From CAVPTL01 sp963794415 (lineage in GTDB: Bacteria; Actinomycetota; Thermoleophilia; Gaiellales; JAICJC01), in contig CAWCDI010000001.1 in NCBI GenBank assembly GCA_963794415.1, positions 806,001-870,000 on the forward strand: a stretch of 64,000 nt of DNA, written 5' to 3'. The notes below the pieces were generated by a model. The model made no database searches, had not been told where the DNA came from, and was given only the letters and a program-made list of their open reading frames with translations. A program made the translations under genes and the position numbers. Below, one piece after another: positions 14,867 to 24,481 of the stretch. The first letter of the stretch is position 1. Each line of letters starts with the position of its first letter.

Positions 14867-15811
14867 GTGGATCTCAGCGTGCTTTTTCTCGGGACGGCAG
14901 GCGCCGCGCCCACCGCCCAGCGCGGATTGACTGCCTTCCTGGTCCGCCGGGGAGGCGTTGCCATCCTCATCGACTGCGGTGAGGGAACGCAGCGCCAGAT
15001 GCTGCGCTCGGGCGCGGGACTGGTGGACGTCGATGAGATCCTCTTGACGCATCTCCATGCCGATCACTATCTGGGTCTGCCCGGGATGCTGAAGACGTTT
15101 GCGCTGCGGGGGCGGGAGGCGCCGCTTCGGGTGTACGGCCCGTCGGGGCTCGAGACGCTGATGCGCGTGTTGCACCCCGTGATCGGACGGGTCGGGTACG
15201 AGCTGGAGCTGGTTGAGCTCGAGCCGGCCGACTGGATCGGCCACGAGGAGTTTCGCATCGAGTCGTTCGCGACGTCCCATGACATCCCGAGCCTTGGCTA
15301 CGCACTGGTCGAGGATGAGCGCCCGGGGCGGTTCGACCTCGACGAGGCGCGGCGGCTTGGCGTCCCCGAGGGGCCGGCGTTCGGACGCCTCCAGCGCGGA
15401 GAGACGGTTGTGCTCGATTCGGGTGAGGAGGTCACAGCGGCGCAGGTGCTCGGCGAGACCCGCCGGGGCCGCCGCGTGGTGTTCTCCGGAGACACGCGGC
15501 CGTGCCCGGCGATGATCGAGGCGTCTGCAGCGGCGGACGTGCTCATCCATGAGGCGACGTTCCTCGAGGATGAGGCGGTGCGGGCGCGCCAGACCGGCCA
15601 CACCACAGCGCGCCAGGCTGGGCGCATCGCCACCGATGCCCAGGTCACGCTGCTCGCCGTGACCCATCTTTCCACCAGGTACATGCCGCGCGAGATCCGC
15701 GACGAGGCGAGATCCGAGTTCGCCAACACCGTGGTGCCCCGCGACTTCGACAGCATCGACCTGCCGCTTCCCGAGCGCGGCGATCCGCAGCTGGTGCGGG
15801 CCGATGGCTGA
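14867..15811 (+). CDS. rnz: ribonuclease Z (tRNA 3' endonuclease)
   Basis: Metallo-beta-lactamase-fold endonuclease that removes the 3' trailer from tRNA precursors; it is needed here because tRNA-Arg lacks an encoded CCA. Zinc motif THLHADHYLGLPGM, further ligands in FSGDTRP and the late VTHLSTRY, and the N-terminal LFLGTAGAAPT are characteristic. The 314-residue length matches the short, dimeric bacterial form. The GTG start at 14867 lies 6 nt after a TACAGT -10 element (14855-14860) and has no Shine-Dalgarno sequence, so the mRNA is probably leaderless. Its end overlaps the methyltransferase by 8 bp. Confidence 0.93.
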   Translation: MDLSVLFLGTAGAAPTAQRGLTAFLVRRGGVAILIDCGEGTQRQMLRSGAGLVDVDEILLTHLHADHYLGLPGMLKTFALRGREAPLRVYGPSGLETLMRVLHPVIGRVGYELELVELEPADWIGHEEFRIESFATSHDIPSLGYALVEDERPGRFDLDEARRLGVPEGPAFGRLQRGETVVLDSGEEVTAAQVLGETRRGRRVVFSGDTRPCPAMIEASAAADVLIHEATFLEDEAVRARQTGHTTARQAGRIATDAQVTLLAVTHLSTRYMPREIRDEARSEFANTVVPRDFDSIDLPLPERGDPQLVRADG

Positions 15812-16553
15812 CGGGCACTTCGACGCTCTCGCGGCCGACTACGACCGGCTGCGCACGGGAGGCGACCAGTGGGAGACGGTCGCCGCGCGGACGCTCGCTG
15901 CGCTCGGGCCGGCCCGGCGGATGCTCGAGGTGGGCTGCGGCACCGGGCGGTTCGCCGTGTACGCGGCGGAGCAGCTGGGCGCTCGCGTGTGGGCGATCGA
16001 TCCGTCGGCGCAGATGCTCGCCCAGGCGCGGGCACGGGCCGGGGGAGACCGGGTGGGGTGGCGGCAGGCCTCGGTCGAGGCACTGCCGTTCAAGAACGCA
16101 TGGTTCGATGCCGCCCACATGCATCTGGTGCTGCACCTGGTGGCGGATCGCCCCGCGGCGCTCGAGCAGCTGGCGCGAGTGCTGATGCACGGCGGCCGCC
16201 TCGCGGTGGCGACGTTCCACCACGACCACTTCGAGCAGTTCTTCCTGAACGAGTACTTCCCATCGATCCCCGCGATCGACCTGGCGCGGTTCCCCGATCC
16301 CTCGACGTTCGCCGGCGAGCTGGCGGCCGGAGGGTTCGGCCAGGTCGCCACCGAGCGGATCCCCGTTGCGATGACGTCGTCGGGAACCGATGTCCTCGAG
16401 CGGGTGCGCGGCAAGTACATCTCGACGCTCTCGGCGATCCCGCCGGCCGAGTACGAGGCGGGCGTCGAGCGCCTGGCCTACGACGTCTCGACCGGCCGCG
16501 ACGAGTTCAGCTACACCCTGCAGTGGGCGCTGATCTCCGCCACCCGTGAGTGA
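15804..16553 (+). CDS. class I SAM-dependent methyltransferase
   Basis: Cytoplasmic methyltransferase of 249 residues with the Rossmann signature RMLEVGCGTGRFAVYAAE (SAM glycine loop, motif I), motif II WAIDPSAQML and an acidic/post-I segment ASVEALPFKNAWFD. The substrate is unknown; the Methyltransf_11-like pattern points to a small molecule or lipid. It overlaps rnz by 8 bp and is likely co-transcribed with it. Confidence 0.85.
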   Translation: MADGHFDALAADYDRLRTGGDQWETVAARTLAALGPARRMLEVGCGTGRFAVYAAEQLGARVWAIDPSAQMLAQARARAGGDRVGWRQASVEALPFKNAWFDAAHMHLVLHLVADRPAALEQLARVLMHGGRLAVATFHHDHFEQFFLNEYFPSIPAIDLARFPDPSTFAGELAAGGFGQVATERIPVAMTSSGTDVLERVRGKYISTLSAIPPAEYEAGVERLAYDVSTGRDEFSYTLQWALISATRE

Positions 16554-16572
16554 CGGTGCCGGGTATGGCTCT

Positions 16573-17172
16573 TCACGCGAGCACCTGGCGCATGCCGTCG
16601 GCAAACGCCGTCGCCCCGCCGTTGGCCGGATGGCGCACGTAGGTCGCCCGTGGCCCCAGGATCTCCTCCGCCACCCGGCCCACCGCCACGATGATCCGCG
16701 GCCTGACCAGCTCCAGCAGCCGTTCCACGTAGACGGCCCCCGCCTCGATCTCCGGCACGGACGGCCGCCGGTTGGAGAGCGGCAGCCCCGGCTTGTGGGG
16801 ATGCGTCGGCACCGTGTTCCAGACGATCACGCGGTGCTCGGCGCCGAGCTCGCCCAGCACCCGGTGGACGATGGTGCCCGACGGCTCGCTCCAGCCGTTT
16901 TTGCGCGCCGTGGATGTGCCCCGAAACGGCGCGCCCCAGCGCGCAAGGTCGCGCTCGCTCGTGAACGCGATGCCCGACCACCGCATGCCCTGGTAGCCCG
17001 CAGCCTCGCCGAGGGCGACCACATCGGCATCCCTTCGCTCCGCGAGATAGGCGCGCAGATTCTCCACCCGGAGGTCAGCGGCGCCGGCCACATCGTCGGG
17101 CCCCGCATCGCGGTACTGGTTGAACGTCGCGCCGATCCGGGCCCGCCGGAGATCCTCGAGCAGCTGCTCCAT
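16573..17172 (-). CDS. uracil-DNA glycosylase superfamily protein
   Basis: Base-excision repair enzyme of the UDG superfamily. Motif GEAAGYQGMRWSGIAF matches the motif 1 region, VIVWNTVPTHPH lies in the middle and the C-terminal RHPANGG is the HPSP-like motif 2. Which family member it is cannot be assigned. The ATG at 17172 gives 199 residues and starts MEQLLEDLRRARIGATFNQY, a natural N-terminus. An ATG at 17220 and a TTG at 17262 are possible, but codon use upstream of 17172 is poor and those starts would overlap the pyrR promoter. It is divergent from the pyr operon. Confidence 0.75.
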   Translation of the reverse strand: MEQLLEDLRRARIGATFNQYRDAGPDDVAGAADLRVENLRAYLAERRDADVVALGEAAGYQGMRWSGIAFTSERDLARWGAPFRGTSTARKNGWSEPSGTIVHRVLGELGAEHRVIVWNTVPTHPHKPGLPLSNRRPSVPEIEAGAVYVERLLELVRPRIIVAVGRVAEEILGPRATYVRHPANGGATAFADGMRQVLA

Positions 17173-17214
17173 GGAGAGAGCTTGACGGATGAGCCGGGCG
17201 TCCGCCGGCACTGG

Positions 17215-17220
17215 TAGCAT
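17215..17220 (+). promoter_or_regulatory. possible -10 element of the pyr operon
   Basis: TAGCAT would start transcription near 17228 and give a leader of about 73 nt containing the PyrR-binding hairpin. No convincing -35 is seen at 16-18 nt, so confidence is modest. Confidence 0.35.
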
Positions 17221-17270
17221 GTCCGAGGCTGCAGAAACGAGAGCAGCCGGAGACCTCTGCAACTTTTAAC

Positions 17271-17295
17271 CGCGCCCAGAGAGGCCGGAAAGGAG
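17271..17295 (+). promoter_or_regulatory. PyrR-binding leader hairpin overlapping the pyrR ribosome-binding region
   Basis: GCC-CAGAGA-GGC (17274-17285) forms a short stem with hexaloop CAGAGA, matching the CNGNGA loop and the CCAGAGAGGC core recognised by PyrR in Bacillus and mycobacteria. The Shine-Dalgarno AAGGAG (17290-17295) begins 4 nt after it. UMP-bound PyrR would therefore block translation initiation, as in mycobacterial pyrR. Confidence 0.75.
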
Positions 17296-17300
17296 CACGA

Positions 17301-17870
17301 ATGAGCGTGTCTGCGCCCGTCGAGCGCGTGCTGCTCGATGAGGATCACATGCAGCGAACTCTCAGGAGAATCGCGCATGAGATCGCCGAGAAGCACGACG
17401 ACCCCTCAACGCTGGCCCTCGTCGGCATCTACACGCGCGGCGTCCATCTCGCCGGACGGCTGCGCGGGCTCATCGAGGAGTACACAGGTGTCGCAGTGCC
17501 CACCGGGGCGCTCGACATCACCTTCTACCGCGACGACATGACCATGCGGGCCGGCGAGCAGCGCGCTCATCCCCAGCCGGTGGTCAAGGCCACCCGGCTC
17601 GACTTCCCGCTCGAGGGCAAGTCCGTCGTCCTCGTCGACGATGTGCTCTACACCGGCCGCACCATCCGCGCCGCGATCGACGCGATCTTCGACTACGGCC
17701 GGCCGCAGCGCATCCAGCTCGCGGTGATGGTCGATCGCGGCCACCGGGAGCTCCCGATCCGCCCCGACTACGTCGGCAAGAACCTGCCCACCGCGCGCTC
17801 CGAGCGCGTCCGGGTGCAGCTGCTCGAGGTCGACGAGATCGACCAAATCGTCCTACAGACGGGGGAGTAA
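17301..17870 (+). CDS. pyrR: PyrR bifunctional pyr operon regulator / uracil phosphoribosyltransferase
   Basis: RNA-binding regulator of pyrimidine synthesis with residual uracil phosphoribosyltransferase activity. The 189-residue protein has the PRPP loop KSVVLVDDVLYTGRTIRAAI, the ALVGIYTRGVHLA segment and DITFYRDDM, all typical of PyrR. It is the first gene of the operon and has a strong AAGGAG site next to its own binding hairpin, pointing to translational autoregulation by UMP. pyrB starts 3 nt after its stop. Confidence 0.94.
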   Translation: MSVSAPVERVLLDEDHMQRTLRRIAHEIAEKHDDPSTLALVGIYTRGVHLAGRLRGLIEEYTGVAVPTGALDITFYRDDMTMRAGEQRAHPQPVVKATRLDFPLEGKSVVLVDDVLYTGRTIRAAIDAIFDYGRPQRIQLAVMVDRGHRELPIRPDYVGKNLPTARSERVRVQLLEVDEIDQIVLQTGE

Positions 17871-17873
17871 CCG

Positions 17874-18890
17874 ATGCCGACCGATCTCTACCCGCCCCAG
17901 ACCCCGGACTCGCGCCGGCACCTGCTGGCGGTCACCGACCTCGATCGCGGCGCCATCGAGCGCATCCTCGAGACCGCCGAGGGCTTCGAGAGCATCATGC
18001 AGCGCGACGTCAAGAAGGTGCCGACGCTCCGCGGCCGCACCGTCATGAACCTCTTCTTCGAGTCCTCCACGCGCACCAGCTCATCGTTCGAGCTCGCCGC
18101 CAAGCGCCTCTCGGCCGACACCATGTCGCTCAAGGCAAGCGGCTCGAGCGTGGACAAGGGCGAGTCGCTCAAGGACACGGTCATGACGCTCTCGGCCTAC
18201 GAGCCCGACGTGATCGTCATCCGCCACGCCCGCATCGGCGCCCCGCGGATGATCACCGAGTACACCGACGCCCACGTGGTCAACGCCGGCGACGGCAAGC
18301 ACCAGCACCCCACGCAGTGCCTGCTCGACCTCTACACGATGAAGCGCTCGCTGGGATCTATCGACGGCCTCCACGTGGCCATCGTGGGCGACGTCCTTCA
18401 CTCCCGGGTCGCGCGCTCCGACATCCAGGGCCTCCGCATGATGGGCGCCCACGTCACCGTGATCGGCCCGCCGCCGCTCCTCCCGCGCGGGATCGAGGAG
18501 ATGGGGGTGAGCGTCTCCCATGACATCGCAGACGTCGCCTCGGCCGACGTCATCTACGTCCTTCGCATGCAGCACGAGCGCATGCAGGAGGGCGCCAACT
18601 ACGTGCCGTCGCTGGTCGAGTACACCGCGCGCTGGGGCATCACCGCCGACCGCATCCGGCCCGGCCAGGTCGTGATGCACCCGGGCCCCATGAACCGCGG
18701 GGTCGAGATCGACTCGGCGGCCGCAGACGGCCCCAGCTCGCGCATCATCGACCAGGTGCGCTCGGGCCTGGTGGTGCGGATGGCGGTGCTCTACGACCTC
18801 CTGAACGGGCCGACGCTCGCGCCCGCCGAGACCGCGCTCCATATCGTCGAGGACGCGCCCGCAACGCCCCAGAAGCAGGAGGTCGCATGA
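17874..18890 (+). CDS. pyrB: aspartate carbamoyltransferase catalytic subunit
   Basis: Condenses carbamoyl phosphate and aspartate in the second step of UMP synthesis. The carbamoyl-phosphate loop FFESSTRTSSSFELAAKRLS and HQHPTQCLLDLYT are intact, as are MQHERMQEG and HPGPMNRGVE. At 338 residues it is slightly longer than usual because of a short N-terminal and C-terminal extension. No pyrI regulatory subunit is present, as expected outside enteric bacteria. It overlaps pyrC by 4 bp (ATGA). Confidence 0.95.
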   Translation: MPTDLYPPQTPDSRRHLLAVTDLDRGAIERILETAEGFESIMQRDVKKVPTLRGRTVMNLFFESSTRTSSSFELAAKRLSADTMSLKASGSSVDKGESLKDTVMTLSAYEPDVIVIRHARIGAPRMITEYTDAHVVNAGDGKHQHPTQCLLDLYTMKRSLGSIDGLHVAIVGDVLHSRVARSDIQGLRMMGAHVTVIGPPPLLPRGIEEMGVSVSHDIADVASADVIYVLRMQHERMQEGANYVPSLVEYTARWGITADRIRPGQVVMHPGPMNRGVEIDSAAADGPSSRIIDQVRSGLVVRMAVLYDLLNGPTLAPAETALHIVEDAPATPQKQEVA

Positions 18891-20215
18891 CCCAGCGCCT
18901 CTTTCAGGCCGACCTGGAGCCCGCCGACCTCGTGATCGCCGGCGCGCGGGTGGTCGATCCGGGCTCCGGCATCGACGGCGACGCCATCGACATCCGCGTC
19001 CAGAACGGCGTCATCGCAGAGATCGGCCACGACCTGGACGGGCCCGAGACCATCGATGCGCGCGGGCTCACCGTGCTCCCCGGGCTCTTCGACCCCCACG
19101 TGCACCTGCGCACGCCCGGCCAGGAGGACAAGGAGGACGTCGAGTCCGGCGCGCGCGCTGCGGCCGCCGGTGGATTCGTCGCCATCCTGGGGATGCCCAA
19201 CACCGATCCGGTGGTGGACTCCGTGCCGGTGCTCGAGGCGCTCATCGCCAGGGCCCGCGCACAGTCGTGCATCGCCACCGGCTTCATCGCCTCCATCAGT
19301 CATGGCCTCTCGGGGAGCAGGCTCACCGACATGGGCGCGCTGGCCGATGCCGGCGCCGCCGCGTTCTCCGACGACGGACGACCCATCGAGCGCGCCGCGC
19401 TCCTGCGCCGGGCGCTGCAGTACAGCCGCATCACCGACCTGCGCCTCACCCTGCACGAGGAGGACATGTCGCTGGGCGAGGGCGGCCAGATGCACGAGGG
19501 CGCCGTCTCGGCCGAGCTCGGCCTGCAGGGCCACCCGTCCATCGCCGAGAGCATCATGATCGGCCGTGACCTGCAGATCGCGGCCTACGAGGGCGTCGGC
19601 CTCCACATCTGCCACGTCTCCGCGACCGAGTCGGTCACCGAGATCCGCAGGGCGAAGACGGCGGGGCTCGAGGTCACCGCAGAGGTCTCGCCGCACCACC
19701 TCTGCCTCACCGACGACGTCGTGCGCCGGCTCGACGCGGCCTCCGGCAAGATGAACCCGCCGCTTCGGTCAGAGAGCGACCGCGCCTCGCTCATCGAGGC
19801 GCTCCGCGACGGCACGCTCGACTGCATCGCCACCGATCACGCCCCGCATCGCGCGCTCGAGAAGGACATCCCCTGGGAGCAGGCGGCCAACGGCGTGATC
19901 GGGCTCGAGACGGCGCTTCCCGCCGTCTACACCTACCTGGTGGAGCCCGGGCTGATCGGCCTCTCGACCATCATCGAGCGCATGACCAGCGGCCCGGCCG
20001 GCGCCTTCGGCCTCGAGACTCCCGCCATCCGGGCCGGGATGCCTGCGAACCTCGCCGTGTGGGACTTCGGCAGCGAGTTCGTGGTGCAGCCGCCCTATCG
20101 ATCGAAATCGACCAACTGCGCGTTCACCGGGCAGCGGTTGCGCGGGGTCTGCTCGCTGACCATCGCGGGCGGAGCGGTGGCACATCGCTCCATCGGCGCG
20201 GCGGTGGCCTCATGA
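18887..20215 (+). CDS. pyrC: dihydroorotase
   Basis: Amidohydrolase that closes carbamoyl aspartate to dihydroorotate. Zinc ligands DPHVHLRTPGQEDKED, the HEEDM block, ICHVSA, VSPHHL and IATDHAPH are all in place. The 442-residue length and motif set match the class I, long form. It begins at an ATGA overlap with pyrB and ends at an ATGA overlap with carA. Confidence 0.95.
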   Translation: MTQRLFQADLEPADLVIAGARVVDPGSGIDGDAIDIRVQNGVIAEIGHDLDGPETIDARGLTVLPGLFDPHVHLRTPGQEDKEDVESGARAAAAGGFVAILGMPNTDPVVDSVPVLEALIARARAQSCIATGFIASISHGLSGSRLTDMGALADAGAAAFSDDGRPIERAALLRRALQYSRITDLRLTLHEEDMSLGEGGQMHEGAVSAELGLQGHPSIAESIMIGRDLQIAAYEGVGLHICHVSATESVTEIRRAKTAGLEVTAEVSPHHLCLTDDVVRRLDAASGKMNPPLRSESDRASLIEALRDGTLDCIATDHAPHRALEKDIPWEQAANGVIGLETALPAVYTYLVEPGLIGLSTIIERMTSGPAGAFGLETPAIRAGMPANLAVWDFGSEFVVQPPYRSKSTNCAFTGQRLRGVCSLTIAGGAVAHRSIGAAVAS

Positions 20216-21321
20216 GCACCTTCCTGATGCTGGAGGACGGCACCACGTTCGCGGGCCGGCCATACGGCGCCGCGGGGCTGGCGCTCGGCGAGCTGGTGTT
20301 CACCACGTCGATGACCGGCTACCAGGAGGTGGTGACCGATCCGTCGTTCGCCGGCCAGCTCGTCACCTTCACGCAGCCGATGATCGGAAACTACGGGGTG
20401 GAGGACGACGCGTCGGAGTCCACCCGGCCGCACGCGCTGGCAGTGGTCGTCCGCGAGGGCCGAAACTCTGCGCCCACCGGCAGGGTCGGCTTCAGCGACT
20501 GGCTCGCGGGCTTCGGCATCGTCGGCATCCAGGGAATCGACACGCGCGCCGTCACCCGCCGGCTGCGCGACGGCGGAGCGGTGCGCGCCGCGGTGGCAAG
20601 CGGGGACTACTCCCCGGACGAGGTGCTCGAGCTGATCCGCTCGTCGCCCGAGATGGCGGGCCAGGCCCTGGCGGGATCGGTGTCGCGGCCGCAGGCCGTC
20701 GAGCTCGCGGCCACGGCGCCCGAGGTGGCACACGTCGCGGTGCTCGACTACGGCGTCAAGTCGTCGATCGTGAACATCCTGCGCGGCGCCGGCGCCCGCG
20801 TGACCGTGCTGCCGTGGGACTCCACCACCGACCAGATCCTCGCCGTGAAGGCCGACGGGATCCTGCTCGGGAACGGCCCCGGCGACCCCGCGGCCCTCAC
20901 CGGCTGTGTCTCCGAGGTGCGGGGGATCATCGGCGAGGTGCCCGTCTTCGGCATCTGCCTCGGCCATCAGCTCCTGGGACAGGCTCTGGGGCTCGAGACG
21001 TTCAAGCTCCGCTTCGGCCACCGGGGTGCCAACCACCCGGTGCTCGAGCTGCCCACCGGAAAGGTGCTCGTGACCGCCCAGAACCATGGATTTGCCGTCC
21101 GGGGGCCGGAGAACGGCACCGCATTCGACTGCGACTTCGGCCCCGGGGACGTCACCCACGTCTCGCTCTACGACGGCACGGTGGAGGGGCTCCAGCTCCA
21201 CGACGTGGACGTCCGCTCGATGCAGTTCCACCCGGAGGCGAGCCCCGGCCCGCACGACGCGCGCTACGCCCTGACCGACTTCGTCGCCCGCGTGGCATCC
21301 ACGGAGCCGGCCGTTGCCTAG
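20212..21321 (+). CDS. carA: carbamoyl phosphate synthase small (glutaminase) subunit
   Basis: Class I glutamine amidotransferase subunit that feeds ammonia to CarB. The nucleophile loop VFGICLGHQLLGQAL contains the catalytic Cys, and MQFHPEASPGPHD provides the His-Glu pair. The N-terminal half carries FTTSMTGYQEVVTDPS, typical of CarA. 369 residues. The ATG at 20212 overlaps the pyrC stop; the last 8 bp overlap carB. Confidence 0.95.
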   Translation: MSTFLMLEDGTTFAGRPYGAAGLALGELVFTTSMTGYQEVVTDPSFAGQLVTFTQPMIGNYGVEDDASESTRPHALAVVVREGRNSAPTGRVGFSDWLAGFGIVGIQGIDTRAVTRRLRDGGAVRAAVASGDYSPDEVLELIRSSPEMAGQALAGSVSRPQAVELAATAPEVAHVAVLDYGVKSSIVNILRGAGARVTVLPWDSTTDQILAVKADGILLGNGPGDPAALTGCVSEVRGIIGEVPVFGICLGHQLLGQALGLETFKLRFGHRGANHPVLELPTGKVLVTAQNHGFAVRGPENGTAFDCDFGPGDVTHVSLYDGTVEGLQLHDVDVRSMQFHPEASPGPHDARYALTDFVARVASTEPAVA

Positions 21322-24300
21322 GCGCGACGACATCCAGACCGTGGCCCTGATCGGCTCGGGGCCCATCGTCATCGGCCAGGCGTGCGAGTTCGACTACTCC
21401 GGCACCCAGGCGCTCCGCGTCCTGCGCGAAGAGGGCTACCGCACGGTGCTCATCAACTCCAACCCGGCCACGATCATGACCGATCCGGGCTGGGCGGACC
21501 GCACGTACCTCGAGCCGCTCGACCTCCAGGGCGTGCGCTCGGTGCTCGAGCGTGAGCGGCCCGATGCGCTCCTGCCGACGCTCGGCGGGCAGACCGCGCT
21601 CAACCTGGCATCGCAGCTGGAGGAGGCCGGCATCCTCGAGGAGCTCGGCATCGAGCTGATCGGCGCCTCCTACAAGGCCATCCAGTGCGCTGAGGATCGC
21701 GAGATCTTCGCCGAGACCATGGCCACCGTCGGCCTGAAGGTGCCCGAGAGCGTCATCGCGACCACGGTGCAGGACGCCCGCGACGCCCTTGCCTCGGGAG
21801 CCCTCCAGCTCCCGGTGGTGGTGCGGCCGGCCTTCACCCTGGGCGGCCATGGGGGCGGCTTTGCCTCCACGCCCGAGCAGCTCGAGGCCGCCGTGACCAT
21901 TGGCGTGCGCGAGAGTCCCATCTCCCAGGTGCTCCTGGAGCGGTCGGTCAAGGGCTGGGGCGAGTTCGAGCTCGAGGTGATCCGCGACCGCAACGACAAC
22001 GTCGTGATCATCTGCTCCATCGAGAACATCGACCCCATGGGCGTCCACACGGGCGACTCCGCCACCGTGGCGCCGGCCCAGACGCTCACCGACCGCGAAT
22101 TCCAGACGCTCCGCGACGCCTCTGCCACCGTCATCCGGGCGGTCGGCGTCGAGACGGGTGGCTCCAACGTCCAGTTCGCGCTCAACCGCGACACCGGCGA
22201 GCTGGTGGTCATTGAGATGAACCCCCGCGTCTCACGCTCGTCGGCGCTCGCATCCAAGGCGACGGGCTATCCCATCGCGAAGGTCGCGACCAAGCTCGCC
22301 ATCGGCTACACCCTGGACGAGATCCCCAACGACATCACCAAGACCACTCCGGCGGCCTTCGAGCCCACGCTCGACTACGTGGTGGTGAAGCTGCCGAGGT
22401 TCGCGTTCGAGAAGTTCCCGGGCGCCGACGCCGAGCTCACCACGCAGATGAAGTCGGTGGGCGAGGCCATGGGCATCGGCCGCACGTTCACCGAGGCCTG
22501 GGGCAAGGCGATGCGATCGCGCGAGCTCGATCAGACGCCCGGCCGCGACGGACGTGTTGACATCGGAGTCTGGGACAGGTTCGATCGCATGCAGGGCCGG
22601 CTCCTTGCCGGAGACACGCCCGAGGCGCTCTCGAAGGAGTCCGACGTGCACCCCTGGTTCGTGCAGGAGTGGTCGCTCATCGCTGATGCGGAGCGCGACA
22701 TCACCGGCCGGTCGGTCGGCGAGCTCTCACCCGAGCGGTGGATGCAGCTGAAGCAGCTCGGCATCGCCGACGCCCGCATCGCCGAGCTCACCGAGACGCC
22801 CGAGCTCGAGGTCCGCACCGCCAGGGTCGCTGCGGGAGTGCGGCCCGTCTACAAGGCTGTCGACTCGTGTGCGGCCGAGGTCGAGGCGCAGGCGCCGTAC
22901 TTCTACTCCACCTACGAGCTGGAGGACGAGCTGCCCACGCCGCAGCGCGAGAGCGTCATCATCCTCGGCGCGGGGCCCAACCGCATCGGCCAGGGGATCG
23001 AGTTCGACTACTGCTGCGTCCAGGCGGTGGGGACGTTCCGCGAGCTCGGCTACGACGCCATCATGATCAACTGCAACCCCGAGACCGTCTCGACCGACGC
23101 GGAGTCGTCTGACCGGCTCTTCTTCGAGCCGCTCACCATCGAGGACGTGCTCGAGGTGGTCGAGCGCGAGCGCCCCATCGGCGTGGTCGCGATGTTCGGC
23201 GGCCAGACGCCCCTTCGGCTCGCCCAGCGGCTCGAGGCGGCCGGAGTACCGCTCCTCGGCACGCCGTTTGCGGCAATCGACATCGCTGAGGATCGCGAGC
23301 GGTTCGGCAGCGTGCTGGCCGAGCTCGGCCTGCGGGCGCCCGACTGGGGCATCGCGCAGGACGCCGCCCACGCGGCCGACCTGGCCGACAAGATCGGCTA
23401 CCCGGTGCTGGTGCGGCCCTCCTACGTGCTCGGGGGACGCGAGATGCGGGTCTGCTACGACCGCGACTCGCTGCTCTCGCGGCCCGTCCAGCAGGGCTCG
23501 CTCATCGACAGGTTCGTGGAGGACGCGATCGAGGTGGACGTGGACGCAGTCTGCGACGGGAAGACCACCATCGTCGCCGCCGTCATGCAGCACGTGGAGG
23601 AGGCGGGGGTGCACTCCGGCGACTCCACCTGCGTGATCCCCACGCTCTCTCTGGGCGAGCGGGTCGAGCAGGAGATCGAGCGCCAGACGGCGGCCATCGC
23701 GATGGCGCTGGGCGTCCGCGGCCTCATCAACGTGCAGTTCGCCGTTCAGGGGCCCGACGTGTACGTGCTCGAGGCAAACCCGCGGGCATCGCGCACGGTG
23801 CCGTTCGTGTCGAAGGCAACGGGCCAGGGAGTGGTGCAGGCCGCGTGCCGCGCCGCCCTCGGGCTCGAGATCGAGCTGCACCCGGTGTCGTCGAGCCACG
23901 TGAGCGTGAAGGCGGCCGTGCTGCCGTTCCAGCGGTTCTCCGGCGCCGATCCCACGCTCGGCCCGGAGATGCGCTCGACGGGTGAGGTGATGGGCATCGG
24001 CCCGGATTTCCCCACGGCCTTCTCCAAGGCCGAGCGCGCCGCGGGGCGGCCGCTGCCCGAGTCGGGCACCGTGTTCCTCTCGGTCTGCGACCGCGACAAG
24101 CCGGCATCGACCATGCTCGGCGCCCTGCTCCAGTCGCTCGGCTTCAGCCTGGTGGCCACCTCGGGCACGGCGCGCGCGCTCCAGCGCATCGGCATCCCGG
24201 TCGAGACGGTGCAGAAGGTGACCGAGGGCTCGCCCAACGTCGTCGATCTCATCAGGGCGCGCGAGATCAGCCTCGTCATCAACACCCCGGCCGGCCGCGG

Positions 24301-24481
24301 CGCGCGCGTCGATGGCTACGAGATCCGCACCGCCGCCATCGCCCACGGCATCCCGTGCATCACCACCATGGCGGGCGCATCGGCGGCAGTGCAGGCCATC
24401 TCGCAGGCTCGTGTGGACGTCACGCCGCTCGCCCTCCAGGACATCCACGCGGTCGTGGCCGATGCAGCTGCAACCGCGTAG
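21314..24481 (+). CDS. carB: carbamoyl phosphate synthase large subunit
   Basis: 1055-residue synthetase subunit that makes carbamoyl phosphate from bicarbonate, ammonia and two ATP. The two homologous halves are visible: VALIGSGPIVIGQACEFDYS opens the first and VIILGAGPNRIGQGIEFDYC the second, each followed by an ATP-grasp domain. The C-terminal part is the MGS-like allosteric domain (MLGALLQSLGFSLVATSGTA). The start is a TTG at 21314, 8 bp before the carA stop, giving MPRRDDIQ, the usual actinobacterial beginning. Its end overlaps pyrK by 20 bp. Confidence 0.95.
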   Translation: MPRRDDIQTVALIGSGPIVIGQACEFDYSGTQALRVLREEGYRTVLINSNPATIMTDPGWADRTYLEPLDLQGVRSVLERERPDALLPTLGGQTALNLASQLEEAGILEELGIELIGASYKAIQCAEDREIFAETMATVGLKVPESVIATTVQDARDALASGALQLPVVVRPAFTLGGHGGGFASTPEQLEAAVTIGVRESPISQVLLERSVKGWGEFELEVIRDRNDNVVIICSIENIDPMGVHTGDSATVAPAQTLTDREFQTLRDASATVIRAVGVETGGSNVQFALNRDTGELVVIEMNPRVSRSSALASKATGYPIAKVATKLAIGYTLDEIPNDITKTTPAAFEPTLDYVVVKLPRFAFEKFPGADAELTTQMKSVGEAMGIGRTFTEAWGKAMRSRELDQTPGRDGRVDIGVWDRFDRMQGRLLAGDTPEALSKESDVHPWFVQEWSLIADAERDITGRSVGELSPERWMQLKQLGIADARIAELTETPELEVRTARVAAGVRPVYKAVDSCAAEVEAQAPYFYSTYELEDELPTPQRESVIILGAGPNRIGQGIEFDYCCVQAVGTFRELGYDAIMINCNPETVSTDAESSDRLFFEPLTIEDVLEVVERERPIGVVAMFGGQTPLRLAQRLEAAGVPLLGTPFAAIDIAEDRERFGSVLAELGLRAPDWGIAQDAAHAADLADKIGYPVLVRPSYVLGGREMRVCYDRDSLLSRPVQQGSLIDRFVEDAIEVDVDAVCDGKTTIVAAVMQHVEEAGVHSGDSTCVIPTLSLGERVEQEIERQTAAIAMALGVRGLINVQFAVQGPDVYVLEANPRASRTVPFVSKATGQGVVQAACRAALGLEIELHPVSSSHVSVKAAVLPFQRFSGADPTLGPEMRSTGEVMGIGPDFPTAFSKAERAAGRPLPESGTVFLSVCDRDKPASTMLGALLQSLGFSLVATSGTARALQRIGIPVETVQKVTEGSPNVVDLIRAREISLVINTPAGRGARVDGYEIRTAAIAHGIPCITTMAGASAAVQAISQARVDVTPLALQDIHAVVADAAATA

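Noticed and set aside
17172..17262. Longer N-terminus for the uracil-DNA glycosylase (ATG 17220 or TTG 17262)
   Set aside because: Codons there have low GC3 and the extension would cover the pyrR promoter and leader.
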